Shown here: positions 17,088-26,105 of the stretch, one piece after another
Position numbering within the stretch: position 1 is the stretch's first letter
Layout of the letters: every line of letters begins with the position of its first letter
Source of the DNA: Falsiroseomonas ponticola
Lineage (GTDB): Bacteria > Pseudomonadota > Alphaproteobacteria > Acetobacterales > Acetobacteraceae
DNA: 64,000 bases
Direction: 5' to 3'
Assembly (NCBI RefSeq): GCF_016805305.1
Contig: NZ_JAERQN010000003.1
Span: 186,001-250,000 of the forward strand
The notes under the pieces: generated by a model
What the model saw: the letters and a program-made list of their open reading frames with translations, nothing else
Told to the model about the DNA's origin: nothing
The model's database searches: none
Translations under genes and position numbers: made by a program

Positions 17088-17747
17088 TCAGGCCGGCTCC
17101 CTCTCCCGCATCGCCATCATCCGCTGGCAGGCCGGCCGCGCCTGGCACGAAGCCAGCCAGGCGGCAACGCGCGGCGCGCCCTCGAACAGGCTGCGCGCCG
17201 GCATGGCGTAGCGCACCACCTCCGCCAGGTTGATGTCGGCCACCGTGAATCGCCCGCCCACCAGGAAGCCCGTGGCGGCCAGCGCGGTATCCAGCACCGC
17301 GAAGGGCGCCCGCAGCGCCGCCACCGCCGCTTCCGCCTTCGCCGCATCGCGCTCCGCCGGCGGCTTCGCCGCCATGTTGTAGAGGATCTCGATGCTGTGC
17401 GGCTCGATCTCGGTCGCCGCCCACAGCGCCCACATCCCCATCAGCCCATCCTCCGCGACGGAAGCCGGGCCCAGCGCCCCGCCATGCCTCTTCGCGAGGT
17501 AGAGGTTGATCGCCAGGCTTTCATGCAGCAGCAGCCCCTCATCATCCAGCGAGGGGATATGCCCGTTCGGGTTGATGGCCAGGAACGCCGCGGACCGCGT
17601 GTGCAGCGGTGCCTCCGGCGAATCGGGATCGGCCAGCCGATAGGCCTGGATCACCGCGACGTGCCGGTATTCGACGCCCATCTCCTCCAGCAGCCAGAGA
17701 TTGCGGGAAGCGCGCGACCGCGCGCAGCCATAGAGCGTGATCGCCAT
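17088..17747 (-). CDS. Glutathione S-transferase family protein
   Basis: 219 residues. The thioredoxin-fold N-domain begins MAITLYGCARSRASRNLW, with the active-site Ser/Cys region at residues 8-13, and contains NPNGHIPSLDDEGLLLHES, the cis-Pro and E-S glutathione-binding motif. An all-helical C-domain follows, with FTVADINLAEVVRYA. AGGAGG sits upstream of the ATG. Substrate unknown; such enzymes conjugate or reduce electrophiles. Divergent from the isomerase-fold gene at 17,870. Confidence 0.93.
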   Translation of the reverse strand: MAITLYGCARSRASRNLWLLEEMGVEYRHVAVIQAYRLADPDSPEAPLHTRSAAFLAINPNGHIPSLDDEGLLLHESLAINLYLAKRHGGALGPASVAEDGLMGMWALWAATEIEPHSIEILYNMAAKPPAERDAAKAEAAVAALRAPFAVLDTALAATGFLVGGRFTVADINLAEVVRYAMPARSLFEGAPRVAAWLASCQARPACQRMMAMREREPA

Positions 17748-17869
17748 GCCGAAACCTCCTGCCAGCCGGCCCGATCTTCAGGGCCGCGCCAGGGAAGCGC
17801 AAGGCACCGGCTTCCGGCCCGCGCGGCGGCGATGCTAGCGTCCGGCGACACGATCGCAGGGGATGATGC

Positions 17870-18613
17870 ATGGCGGATGCTCTGGGCTGGCGGAAGCGGA
17901 TCGGCTTCGTGGTGCCCTCCACCAACACCACGGTGCAGCCGGAGGTCGATGAGCTGCGCCCCCGCGGCGTCACCTTCCACCTCGCCCGCGTCTCCATCAA
18001 GGAACGCCCGCTGACCTCCGAACAGGCCTTCCTCGAGCATGTGCAGGCCATGCGCGACGGCCTCGGTTCGGCGATCGAGCAGGTGATGACCTGCGCCCCC
18101 GACCACCTGGTGATGGGCGTGGCGCTGGAGGCCTTCTGGGGCGGCGTCGCGGCGTCCACCAAGCTCGAAGCCGAACTCGCGGAGAAAGCGGGCGTTGGCA
18201 TCTCCATGGGCTCCACCGCGACCGCCGCCGCGCTGCGCGCCTTCGGTGCGAAGCGCATCGCGATCCTGACGCCGCACCAGCCCCGGGGCGACGAGATGGT
18301 GCGCGCCTGGTTCGCGGAATCGGGGTTCGAGGTGGTGCGCCTCAAGGGCCTGAAATGCCCCTCGCCGCGGGAGATCGCGCATGTCCAGCCCGCGACCATC
18401 CGCGACAGCCTCCGCGAACTCGATGGCCCGGATGTCGAGGCGCTGGTCGCCGTCGGCACCAACCTCGCCAGCGGCGACGTGGCGGCGGAGGGCGAGCGCT
18501 GGCTCGGCAAGCCCGTGCTCGCCATCAACAACGTGCTGACCTGGCACGCCATGCGCGCGGTCGGCATCGAGGACCGCGTCTTCGGCCATGGCCGCGTGCT
18601 GGAGGAACACTGA
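17870..18613 (+). CDS. Asp/Glu racemase-fold protein of the maleate isomerase/arylmalonate decarboxylase group
   Basis: 247 residues, starting with the family signature KRIGFVVPSTNTTVQPE. In working maleate isomerases and arylmalonate decarboxylases one cysteine lies in the middle of each half. Here the first site reads LVMGVALEAFWGG and the second VAVGTNLASGD, so both expected cysteines are absent. The protein keeps the fold motifs (SMGSTATAAALRAFGAKRIAILTPH) but probably has another activity. The FAD monooxygenase begins 5 bp downstream, so the two form an operon likely to act on a ring or dicarboxylic acid. Confidence 0.85.
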   Translation: MADALGWRKRIGFVVPSTNTTVQPEVDELRPRGVTFHLARVSIKERPLTSEQAFLEHVQAMRDGLGSAIEQVMTCAPDHLVMGVALEAFWGGVAASTKLEAELAEKAGVGISMGSTATAAALRAFGAKRIAILTPHQPRGDEMVRAWFAESGFEVVRLKGLKCPSPREIAHVQPATIRDSLRELDGPDVEALVAVGTNLASGDVAAEGERWLGKPVLAINNVLTWHAMRAVGIEDRVFGHGRVLEEH

Positions 18614-18618
18614 CACCG

Positions 18619-19812
18619 ATGGCCGATCCCCAGGTCATCATCGCCGGCGCCGGCCCCGCGGGGCTGACGGCGGCGCTGTTCCTGGCGCGCGCCGGAATTG
18701 CCGTGCGCGTGCTGGAACGCCACACCGAGCCTTTCGAGGACCCCCGCGCCGCCACCATCCATCCGCCCACGATGGAGATGTATGCGGAATCCGGCGTCAC
18801 CGCGGACCTGCTGGCGCAGGGCATCCGCGCGCCGGTCTGGCAGTTCCGCGGCCGCGCCGAAGGTGTGGTCGCCGAATTCGACCTCTCCCTTCTCGCGGAT
18901 GTCACGCCCTTCCCCTTCCGCCTGCAATGCGAACAGCACAAGCTCTGCCGCATCCTGCTCTCGCACCTCGCCCGCCATGCGCATGCGGAGGTCGTGTGGG
19001 GCGTGGAGGTCACGGACGTCACGCAGGACGATGATGGCGTCAGCATCGCCACCACCGATGGCACCACGCATCGCGCCGCCTATGTCATCGGCGCCGATGG
19101 CGGCCGCAGCATCGTGCGCAAGTCGCAGGCGATCGGCTTCGAGGGCTTCACCTATCCCGAGCGCTTCCTCGTCGTCACCACGACCGAGGACATGGCCGCG
19201 AAGGGCTATGCCATCTCCTCCTATGTCTCGGACCCCGTCACCTGGTGCGCGATGTTCAAGGTGCCGGGCAAGGCGCCGCCGGGCCTGTGGCGCATCGTCT
19301 TCCCGACCGATCCCGAGGCCGAGGAGGCGGCGCTGCTGGACTTCGCCGCGGCGCGCGACCGGGTGCGCGCGCTGATCCCGCAGGATGGCGACTTCCCCGT
19401 GGTGCACACCAACCTCTACGCCGTGCACCAGCGCGTCGCCACCACCTTCCGGAAGGGTCGCGTGCTGCTGGCCGGCGATGCGGCGCACGTCAACAATCCG
19501 CTCGGCGGCATGGGCATGAATTTCGGCGTGCATGACGCCATCCTCGCGGCGCAGCGCATCGCCGCCGTGCTGGATGGTGGCGCGGATGATCTGCTGGACC
19601 GCTATTCCCGCCAGCGCCGCCATGTGGCGGAGGCTTTTCTCCAGGCCATGACCATCGCGAACAAGAAGAACCTGGAGGAGAAGGACCCCGTGGCGCGCGG
19701 CGCGCGCCTCGCGGAGCTTCGCGCCACCGCCGCCGATCCCGCCAAGGCCCGCGCGCATCTGTTGAAGACCAGCATGATCGAAGGCGTGCGCGCTGCTGCC
19801 GCGGTGGCGTGA
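18619..19812 (+). CDS. FAD-dependent monooxygenase (PHBH-like)
   Basis: 397 residues. The FAD-binding motif VIIAGAGPAGLTAALFLARAG opens the protein, AYVIGADGGRSIVRK is the conserved DG motif, and GRVLLAGDAAHVNNPLGGMG is the GD motif. These are the three fingerprints of class A flavoprotein hydroxylases such as p-hydroxybenzoate hydroxylase. Such enzymes use NAD(P)H and O2 to hydroxylate aromatic acids. The neighbouring isomerase-fold gene suggests a catabolic unit, substrate unknown. The gene ends inside the dispersed hairpin element at 19,811. Confidence 0.93.
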   Translation: MADPQVIIAGAGPAGLTAALFLARAGIAVRVLERHTEPFEDPRAATIHPPTMEMYAESGVTADLLAQGIRAPVWQFRGRAEGVVAEFDLSLLADVTPFPFRLQCEQHKLCRILLSHLARHAHAEVVWGVEVTDVTQDDDGVSIATTDGTTHRAAYVIGADGGRSIVRKSQAIGFEGFTYPERFLVVTTTEDMAAKGYAISSYVSDPVTWCAMFKVPGKAPPGLWRIVFPTDPEAEEAALLDFAAARDRVRALIPQDGDFPVVHTNLYAVHQRVATTFRKGRVLLAGDAAHVNNPLGGMGMNFGVHDAILAAQRIAAVLDGGADDLLDRYSRQRRHVAEAFLQAMTIANKKNLEEKDPVARGARLAELRATAADPAKARAHLLKTSMIEGVRAAAAVA

Positions 19813-19868
19813 GGGGGAGCGCCGCTCCCCCTCGACCCCCTCGCCAGGGGCCTCGGGCCCCTGGACCG
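19811..19868 (+). repeat. Bipartite hairpin element, copy A
   Basis: Dyad 1 pairs AGGGGGAGC with GCTCCCCCT (19812-19832). Dyad 2 pairs CCAGGGGCC with GGCCCCTGG (19844-19864) and is followed by ACCG. The same two-hairpin layout recurs at 23,045-23,104 and, inverted, at 42,799-42,858. It lies between convergent genes and may act as a bidirectional terminator. Confidence 0.7.
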
Positions 19869-19884
19869 CGTCGAATGGGCCGGC

Positions 19885-20856
19885 CTACTGCAACCGTATC
19901 CCCGCCACCCGCACCACCTCGTTCCACCGCGCCACATCCGCGCGCAGCCGCGCCGCGAAGGCCTCCGGCCCTTCCCCGAGCGGATCCGCGCCGATGCGCT
20001 GCATCCTCTCCTGTACCGCCGGCCGTTGCAGCGCCCCCGCGATCAGCCCGTGGATGCGCGCGGCCAGCGCCGGCGCCATGCCCTTCGGCCCCATCAGCCC
20101 GTTCCAGGTGATGGTCTCGTAGCCCGGCACGAGGCTCGCGATGGGCGGCACGCCCGGCAGCTGCGCGCTGGCCTCCAGGCCGGAGACGCCGTGCAGCCGC
20201 ACCGCGCCGCTTTGCGCATGCGGCACCGCCTCCGACAGATTCGCGAACATCAGCGGCGCATTGCCCGCGATCACGTCCGCCAGCGCCGGCGCGCCGCCGC
20301 GATAGGGCACGTGTTCCGCCTGCACGCCGATGCGCTGCAGCAGCAGTTCCATCGACAGATGCTGGAAGCTGCCGACGCCGCCCGACGCATAGGCGAAGCG
20401 CCCGCTGCGCGCCCGCATCCAGGCGATCATGGAGGCCAGGTCCGTCGCCTCCACGCTGCGATGGCTCATCAGCACGAAGGGGTTGGTGCCGAGGTTCACG
20501 ATCGGCGTGACATCCGCCACCGGATCGAAGCGCGGCGGCTGCGCCATCGCGACGGGCGCCACCGCCAGCACGGCGACCGCCACCATCATCAGCACATGCC
20601 CATCGGGCGGGGATCGCACCAGCGCCTCCGCCGCCAGCAGCCCGCCCGCGCCCGTGCGATTCTCCACGACGAAGGAGGATCCGGGCAGCGCCTCCTGCAG
20701 CAGATCGGCGGAAAGCCGCGCCAGGCCGTCCGTGTTCCCGCCCGGCGCGAAGGGCACCAGGATGCGGACGGGCCTCTCAGGCCAGGGCGCCTGCGCGCGA
20801 AGCGGGCAGGGCAGGGCGAGGATGGCGGGCGCGGCGAGCAGGGCACGGCGATGCAT
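19885..20856 (-). CDS. Bug-family (TTT) solute-binding protein
   Basis: About 323 residues. The signal peptide runs from MHRRALLAAPAILALPCP to an A-Q-A cleavage region. The mature part has the Bug fold: PVRILVPFAPGGNTDGLARL, VVENRTGAGG and VPYRGGAPALADV. Bug proteins bind carboxylates in the periplasm, usually with TctA/TctB membrane partners or as sensors; no tctAB is present here. ATG 20856 is chosen because the signal peptide begins there, rather than the frame start 30 bp upstream. Last gene of a reverse-strand run with the dehydratase and FAD oxidoreductase, suggesting uptake or sensing of their substrate. Confidence 0.92.
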   Translation of the reverse strand: MHRRALLAAPAILALPCPLRAQAPWPERPVRILVPFAPGGNTDGLARLSADLLQEALPGSSFVVENRTGAGGLLAAEALVRSPPDGHVLMMVAVAVLAVAPVAMAQPPRFDPVADVTPIVNLGTNPFVLMSHRSVEATDLASMIAWMRARSGRFAYASGGVGSFQHLSMELLLQRIGVQAEHVPYRGGAPALADVIAGNAPLMFANLSEAVPHAQSGAVRLHGVSGLEASAQLPGVPPIASLVPGYETITWNGLMGPKGMAPALAARIHGLIAGALQRPAVQERMQRIGADPLGEGPEAFAARLRADVARWNEVVRVAGIRLQ

Positions 20857-20903
20857 GGGGTTCTCCGGCGATATCCCGGGCATCATGCACGCCCCGGGCC
20901 AGT

Positions 20904-21884
20904 TCAGGCGGCCAGCGCCTCCGCGAAGACGGCGGGATCGACATTGCCGCCGCTGATGACGACGCCCACGACCTTGCCGCGCGCATCGACCTTGCCCGCC
21001 AGCACCGCGGCCAGCGCCACGGCGCCGCCGGGCTCCACGACGATCTTCAGATGCTCGAAGGCGAAGCGCATGGCGCGGAAGACTTCCGCCCGCGTCACCA
21101 CCACGGCGCCGGCCAGGCGCGGCTGGTTGACCGCGAAGGTGATCTCGCCCGGCCGCATGGACAGCAGCGCATCGCAGATCGTCTCGCCCTGGCCGTCATT
21201 GGCGATGCGCGCGCCGGCTTCCAGGCTGCGCTTCGTGTCGTCCCAGCCCTCCGGCTCCACCGCCCAGATGGCCGTCGAAGGCGATGCGCCCTCCGCCGCC
21301 AGCGCGCAGCCCGCGATCAGCCCGCCGCCACCCGTGCAGACCGCCAGGCCATCCAGCGTGAGGCCCGCCGCCTTCGCATCCTCGAAGAGTTCCAGCGCCA
21401 GCGTGCCCTGGCCGGCGATGACGTCCGGATGGTCGAAGGGCGGCAGCACCGTGCCGCCACGCTCCGCCGCCAGGCGGCTCGCCAGCGTCTCCCGATCCGT
21501 CGTCCTGCGGTCGAAGAAGGTCACCTCCGCGCCCCAGCGCCTGGTGCTCTCCACCTTGATCGCCGGCGCATCCATCGGCATGGCGATCAGCGCGGGCATG
21601 CCGAGCATGGCGGAGGCACAGGCCACCGCCTGGCCGTGATTGCCGGAGGAATGGGTGACGACCCCCGCACCGCGCGCCGCTTCCGGCAGGCGCATCGCGG
21701 CGTTGGTCGCGCCGCGCAGCTTGAAGCTGCCGGTGCGCTGCAGGACCTCCGGCTTCACCAGGATGGTGCCGCCCGTCATCTGGTCCAGCAGGCGGTGCCG
21801 CAGCATCGGCGTGCGCACGATATGCGGCGCGATCCGCGCGGCGGCATCGCGCACATCCTGGGGCGTCGGCAGGGATCCACTCAT
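20904..21884 (-). CDS. PLP-dependent threonine/serine dehydratase family protein
   Basis: 326 residues. TGSFKLRGA holds the Schiff-base lysine, THSSGNHGQAVACAS is the phosphate-side Ser-Gly-Asn-His loop, and TGGGGLIAG is the PLP phosphate-binding glycine loop, as in type II fold dehydratases. It lacks the C-terminal ACT domain of biosynthetic threonine deaminase, so a catabolic role is likely. It could also be a hydroxy-amino-acid dehydratase or racemase. ATG 21884 overlaps the FAD oxidoreductase stop (TGATG); a GTG at 21887 is the alternative start. Probably acts after the FAD oxidoreductase upstream. Confidence 0.92.
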   Translation of the reverse strand: MSGSLPTPQDVRDAAARIAPHIVRTPMLRHRLLDQMTGGTILVKPEVLQRTGSFKLRGATNAAMRLPEAARGAGVVTHSSGNHGQAVACASAMLGMPALIAMPMDAPAIKVESTRRWGAEVTFFDRRTTDRETLASRLAAERGGTVLPPFDHPDVIAGQGTLALELFEDAKAAGLTLDGLAVCTGGGGLIAGCALAAEGASPSTAIWAVEPEGWDDTKRSLEAGARIANDGQGETICDALLSMRPGEITFAVNQPRLAGAVVVTRAEVFRAMRFAFEHLKIVVEPGGAVALAAVLAGKVDARGKVVGVVISGGNVDPAVFAEALAA

Positions 21885-23014
21885 CACGCGTTCCTCCTGA
21901 ACCGGTCCGGATCCGCCAGCGCCGCCACCGGCGCCACATCGGCTTCCACATCGCCGGCGATGATGCCCGCCACCAGCCGCCCCGCGGCCGGCGCCGTCTG
22001 GATGCCATAGCCGCCCTGGCCGACGAGCCAGAGGAAGCCCGGCGCCGAACGCTCGAACCCGATCGCCAGGCTCCGGTCCGGCGTGAAGCTCCGCAGCCCC
22101 GCCCAGCGATGCTCCACCCGGTTCACCGGAATGTCGAGCGCCTGCTGCATCCGGTCCACCGCGATCGCCACGTCGATCTCATCGGGCTGCACGTCATGCG
22201 GGTCCATGTCCGTCTCATCGGCCGGGGAGACCATGAGCTTCCGCCGCGCCTCCGGCCGCGCATACCAGCTGTGGTCGGCATCGCCGAGCAGCGGCCAGCC
22301 CCGGCAATCATGGTCGCCGGGATCGATGATCAGCGCCGTGCGCCGCTTCGGCTGCAGCCCGATGCGCGCCACGCCCGCGATCGCCGCCACCTCATCCCCC
22401 CAGGCGCCGGCCGCATTCACCAGGACCTTCGCCCGATGCACCGCGCCATCGCTCGCCTGCGCATGCCAGCGCCCGCCTTCATGCCAGATGCGCCCCGCGC
22501 GATGCCGCAGCGCCAGAACGCCGCCCGCCGCACGCGCCGATTTGAGGAAGCCGCTGTGCAGGGAAGCGACATCGATGTCGAAGGCATCGCGCTCGATGCT
22601 CGCCATCGCCGCATAGCCGGGCCGCAGCGCGGGCACCATCGCCGCCACCTCCGCGACGTCGATCTCCTCGATCTCCGCCCCCTCCGCGATCATCTGCCGC
22701 AGATGCGCCACCTGGTCGGGCGGCGCGAGGTTCACCACCGGGCGCGTGCTGATCAGCGGGCCGGGCGCGAAGCCCTCGGGCGGCTTCTCGAAGAAGGCAC
22801 GCGAGGCGCCCGACAGGCGCCGCACATCGGGCGGGCCGTAGTTGAGGATCCAGAGCGCAGCGGAACGGCCGGTGCTGTGATAGCCCGCACTCTCCTCCGC
22901 CTCCAGCAACGCGACCTTGAGCCCGCGCCAGGCGCAATGCGCGGCGGCGGTGGCGCCGGCCATGCCGGCCCCGATGATGACGACGTCGAAATCGAGGATG
23001 TCCATGCGGCGCAT
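21884..23014 (-). CDS. FAD-dependent amino-acid oxidoreductase (DadA/DauA-like)
   Basis: 376 residues of the DAO family. DVVIIGAGMAGATAAAHCAW is the N-terminal FAD motif, AGYHSTGRSAA is the flavin loop seen in D-arginine dehydrogenase (DauA), and GQGGYGIQTAPAAGRL is the C-terminal FAD segment. The protein probably oxidises a D-amino acid or similar amine and passes electrons to the respiratory chain or O2. It overlaps the PLP dehydratase, pointing to a degradation pathway. The start may be ATG 23014 or 23005 (MDILDFD); neither has a clear ribosome binding site. Confidence 0.9.
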   Translation of the reverse strand: MRRMDILDFDVVIIGAGMAGATAAAHCAWRGLKVALLEAEESAGYHSTGRSAALWILNYGPPDVRRLSGASRAFFEKPPEGFAPGPLISTRPVVNLAPPDQVAHLRQMIAEGAEIEEIDVAEVAAMVPALRPGYAAMASIERDAFDIDVASLHSGFLKSARAAGGVLALRHRAGRIWHEGGRWHAQASDGAVHRAKVLVNAAGAWGDEVAAIAGVARIGLQPKRRTALIIDPGDHDCRGWPLLGDADHSWYARPEARRKLMVSPADETDMDPHDVQPDEIDVAIAVDRMQQALDIPVNRVEHRWAGLRSFTPDRSLAIGFERSAPGFLWLVGQGGYGIQTAPAAGRLVAGIIAGDVEADVAPVAALADPDRFRRNA

Positions 23015-23044
23015 GGTTCGGCGCGTCGGGGCGTGCGGTCAACC

Positions 23045-23104
23045 GTGGGGAAGGCTTTGCCTTCCCCACACCCTATCCACCAGGCCCGAGACGGGCCTGG
23101 ACCG
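23045..23104 (+). repeat. Bipartite hairpin element, copy B
   Basis: Dyad 1 is an 11-bp stem, GTGGGGAAGGC/GCCTTCCCCAC, around TTT (23045-23069). Dyad 2 pairs CCAGGCCCG with CGGGCCTGG (23080-23100), followed by ACCG. It lies just past the stop of the reverse-strand ABC ATPase and upstream of the FAD oxidoreductase, where it could end transcription of the ABC operon. Confidence 0.7.
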
Positions 23105-23107
23105 TCG

Positions 23108-23887
23108 TCAATCGGGGCCGCCGAGCAGAGGCGCGCAGACCATGCGGCCGCCCAGCTCCCCGATCACGGCGGGCACGCCATAGATGGCGGCCAGCCGCTC
23201 CGCCGTCACCATCGCGGCCGGCGCCCCCGGGCCCTCCAGCACGCCGCCATGCAGCAGCGCCACCCGGTCCGCGACCAGGAAGGCATGGTCGGGATGATGC
23301 GTCGTCATCAGCACGGCATGGCCCTCCGCCGCCAGGCGTCGAGCCTCCCGCAGCAGCAGCGCTTGGTTGCCGAAATCGAGGCTCGCCGCCGGCTCATCCA
23401 TCACCACCACCGCGGCTTCCTGCGCCAGCGCGCGGGCGATCAGCACCTTCTGCCGCTCGCCCCCCGACAGCTCCGTCACCCGCCGCTCCGCGAAGCCCTC
23501 CATGCCGAGCCGCGCCAGCGCCGCCCGCGCCGCCGCGAAATCCCGCGCCCCGGGCTGCGCGAAGAAGGGCAGATGCGCCGCCCGCCCCATGGCGACGACA
23601 TCCAGCACGCGATAGGCGAAGCCCCCCGGCGCGGCCTGCGGCACATAGGCGATCTTCCGCGCCACCGCCTGCCGCGCCATCCCGCGCAGATCCTCGCCCG
23701 CCACCAGCACCCGCCCCGCCAGCGGCGGGATCAGGCCGAGCAGCGTCCGCAGCAGCGTCGTCTTCCCCCCGCCATTCGGGCCGAGCAGCACCGTCACCGT
23801 CCCGGCCTCCAGCGCGAAGCCGATCCCCTGCGCCACCACGCGCGCCCCATGCCCGATGGACAGCCCCTCGCATTCCAGCAGGCTCAT
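23108..23887 (-). CDS. ABC transporter ATP-binding protein (B12/iron/metal type)
   Basis: 259 residues. Walker A GPNGGGKTTLL, signature LSGGERQKVLIARAL, Walker B VVVMDEPAASLD and the switch histidine (TTHHPDHAFL) are all present. It resembles the FecE/BtuD/MolC ATPases of type II importers. The ATG overlaps the permease stop (ATGA, 23884-23887). Product of the last gene in the operon binding protein-permease-ATPase. The ligand may be iron, cobalamin or an oxyanion; the adjacent tungstate operon makes the last worth considering. Confidence 0.94.
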   Translation of the reverse strand: MSLLECEGLSIGHGARVVAQGIGFALEAGTVTVLLGPNGGGKTTLLRTLLGLIPPLAGRVLVAGEDLRGMARQAVARKIAYVPQAAPGGFAYRVLDVVAMGRAAHLPFFAQPGARDFAAARAALARLGMEGFAERRVTELSGGERQKVLIARALAQEAAVVVMDEPAASLDFGNQALLLREARRLAAEGHAVLMTTHHPDHAFLVADRVALLHGGVLEGPGAPAAMVTAERLAAIYGVPAVIGELGGRMVCAPLLGGPD

Positions 23888-24879
23888 GCCGCCCGCCGCC
23901 GCGCCAGCAGGTACAGGAACAGCGGCGTGCCCAGCGCGGCGGTCAGGATGCCGAGCGGCACCTCCGTCCGCCCCGCGCCGCGCGCCAGCGTATCGACGCC
24001 CAGCAGGAAGGCCGCGCCGAGCAGCATGGAAAGCGGGATCAGCCGCGCCGTCTCCGGCCCGCCCAGCAGCCGCGCCGCATGCGGCACCACCAGCCCGATC
24101 CAGCCCACCGCCCCGGCCAGCGCCGTGACGGCCGCGGTCGCCAGCGTCGCCCCCGCGATGGCCGCCGCGCGCAGCCGCGCGGTGGGCACGCCGAGCGCCC
24201 GCGCCTCGTCCTCCCCCAGCGTCAGCAGGTTGATCCGCCAGCGCAGCAGGACCAGCACGAGAAGCCCCAGCAGGGCAGGGGGCGCCGCCGCCAGCAGATC
24301 CCCCCGGTTCACGCCGGACAGCGTGCCGAGCAGCCAGAAGGTGATGGCCGGCAACTGGTTGTAGGGATCGGCGAAGACCTTGAGCAGCGAAATCACGGCC
24401 CCCACCAGCGCGCCGAGCGCGACGCCGGCCAGCACCAGCACCAGCAGCGGGTCGCCGCCCTCGTCCCGCACCGCCCGCGCCAGCGCGCCGACGCCCGCCA
24501 CCGCCGCGATCCCCCCCGCGAAGGCCGCCCCCTGCACCCCCGCGATCGGCAGCCCGAGGAAGATGCCCGCGACGGCGCCGAGCGACGCCCCCGCCGAGAC
24601 GCCCAGCAGATCCGGCGAGGCCAGCGGGTTGCGGAACATCGCCTGGAACGCCGCCCCCGCCCCGGCCAGCGCCGCGCCCACCAGCATGGCGGAGAGCACG
24701 CGCGGCCCGCGGATGTTCCAGAACACCGCGGCGGCCGCGGGATTCACCGCCTCGCCCCGCCCCGTGACCAGCAGCCAGAACTCCCCCACCGAGATCGGGA
24801 AGCGCCCGACCGACAGCGCGCCGAGCACGGCAGCGACCAGGGCGGCGAGCGCCACGGTCCAGGCGAGGCCGGCTCTCAC
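23884..24879 (-). CDS. FecCD-family ABC permease
   Basis: 331 residues with about nine to ten transmembrane helices and the FecCD hallmark FQAMFRNPLASPDLLGVSAG. VGWIGLVVPHAARLLGG and a final helix complete the family pattern. It forms a homodimeric channel that imports siderophores, heme, cobalamin or molybdate/tungstate. It starts 30 bp after the binding-protein gene and overlaps the ATPase gene. Confidence 0.94.
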   Translation of the reverse strand: MRAGLAWTVALAALVAAVLGALSVGRFPISVGEFWLLVTGRGEAVNPAAAAVFWNIRGPRVLSAMLVGAALAGAGAAFQAMFRNPLASPDLLGVSAGASLGAVAGIFLGLPIAGVQGAAFAGGIAAVAGVGALARAVRDEGGDPLLVLVLAGVALGALVGAVISLLKVFADPYNQLPAITFWLLGTLSGVNRGDLLAAAPPALLGLLVLVLLRWRINLLTLGEDEARALGVPTARLRAAAIAGATLATAAVTALAGAVGWIGLVVPHAARLLGGPETARLIPLSMLLGAAFLLGVDTLARGAGRTEVPLGILTAALGTPLFLYLLARRRAA

Positions 24880-24909
24880 GCCGCCACCGTCACGAGGCGT
24901 CCCACCCCC

Positions 24910-25944
24910 TCATCCCCGCCCCATCGCCGGCGCCAGCAGCCCCCGCAGCAGCGCCCGGTCCGGGTCCCGGTGGTAGAACAGCTGGTGAAACGCCGCGACG
25001 CGATCCTCCAGCCCGGCCGGCGGCGCCAGGCCGAACAGGATGGGCAGCCACGCCAGCCCCAGCAGCCGGTTCACCCCGGGCGGGAAATCCACCCAGCCGA
25101 AAGGCGTGTTCGGCACCTGCACCAGCCGCCCCTGCCGCACCGCCCGCAGGCTCCGCCACAGCGGGTCCTGCCGCGCCATGGCGATGAAGGCCGGGTCGAG
25201 GGACATGACGTAGTCCGGATCCCAGGCCAGCACCTGCTCCACGCTGACCTGCGCCAGGCCCCGCGCCCCGGGCGGCCCCACCGCGACATTCTCGGCGCCG
25301 GCGAATTCGATGACCTCCGCGTTGATGGACCCGCGCAGCGCCGTCTCCGTGCCGCGGGGGCCGCGGGCGTAGAACACGCGCGGCCGGCCCCGCTGCGCCA
25401 GCAGCGCGCTCGCATCCCGCGCCTCGGCGATGATCCGGCTGGCCGCCGCCGCCCGCTGCGCGGCTTCCGGCCGCCGGTCCAGCATCACGCCCAGCATCTC
25501 GTAGGTCTCGGGGATCTTCGCCAGCGACCCGTCCAGCAGCAGGGTGGGCAGGCCGGTCTGCGCCTGCACGCGTTCCGCCAGTTGGGCGAAGACCGGCGCC
25601 ACCGATCCGTAGTCCAGCACCAGGTCCGGCCGCGCCGCCAGCACGGCCTCCAGGTTCGCCGTGTTGTCCCGCCCGGTCAGCCGGCCCACCTCCGGCAGCG
25701 CCGCCGCGGCGGGGTCCATGAAGGCGGCCTCATGCGGGCGCGGCGGCCGGCCCGGCCAGCCCGCCAGCAGGTCCGGCGCCAGGGTATAGACCAGGATCGC
25801 CGCCGGAGGCCCCGCCGGGAAGACCCGCGCCACCCGCGCCGGCAGCTGCACCCGCCGCCCGGTCGCATCCGCCACCTCCCGCGCCGCCACGGGCCTTGCG
25901 GCCAGCAGGAAGGGGGCGGCCAGCAGCGCGCGGCGATGGGTCAT
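24910..25944 (-). CDS. ABC transporter substrate-binding protein (FecB/BtuF/MolA fold)
   Basis: About 344 residues with a Tat/Sec-like signal peptide (MTHRRALLAAPFLLAARPVA). The helical-backbone fold follows, with VADATGRRVQLPARVARVFP at the start of the mature protein and NLEAVLAARPDLVLDYG and VEQVLAWDPDYVMSLDP as the two PDLV-type lobes. ATG 25944 fits the signal peptide; upstream residues are low-complexity. Class III binding proteins bind iron chelates, cobalamin or molybdate/tungstate. First gene of the importer operon, 162 bp downstream of tupA on the same strand, so it may be read through from the tup promoter. Confidence 0.9.
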   Translation of the reverse strand: MTHRRALLAAPFLLAARPVAAREVADATGRRVQLPARVARVFPAGPPAAILVYTLAPDLLAGWPGRPPRPHEAAFMDPAAAALPEVGRLTGRDNTANLEAVLAARPDLVLDYGSVAPVFAQLAERVQAQTGLPTLLLDGSLAKIPETYEMLGVMLDRRPEAAQRAAAASRIIAEARDASALLAQRGRPRVFYARGPRGTETALRGSINAEVIEFAGAENVAVGPPGARGLAQVSVEQVLAWDPDYVMSLDPAFIAMARQDPLWRSLRAVRQGRLVQVPNTPFGWVDFPPGVNRLLGLAWLPILFGLAPPAGLEDRVAAFHQLFYHRDPDRALLRGLLAPAMGRG

Positions 25945-26105
25945 CAGGGCAGGGGCTCCCGCGACAGGGTCGGCGCCCCGAACCCGCGCCGGGCCCCCAC
26001 CGCCCGCCCCGACGGCGTGAGGATGGAACAGCCCGGCCCGGTTCGCGGCCGTGCCGTTTCCTAGCACGGCCAGCCCGCCACCGGCAGCGCCAGGCCGGCC
26101 CCTTG

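Noticed and set aside
25945..26105. GC-rich leader with hairpin (GCCGTGC/GCACGGC on the reverse strand) before the metal-type binding protein, checked for a cobalamin riboswitch
   Set aside because: No B12-box (AGYCAGGAGACCTGCC-like) or GCCACTG element in the right order; the similarity is explained by GC-rich composition.
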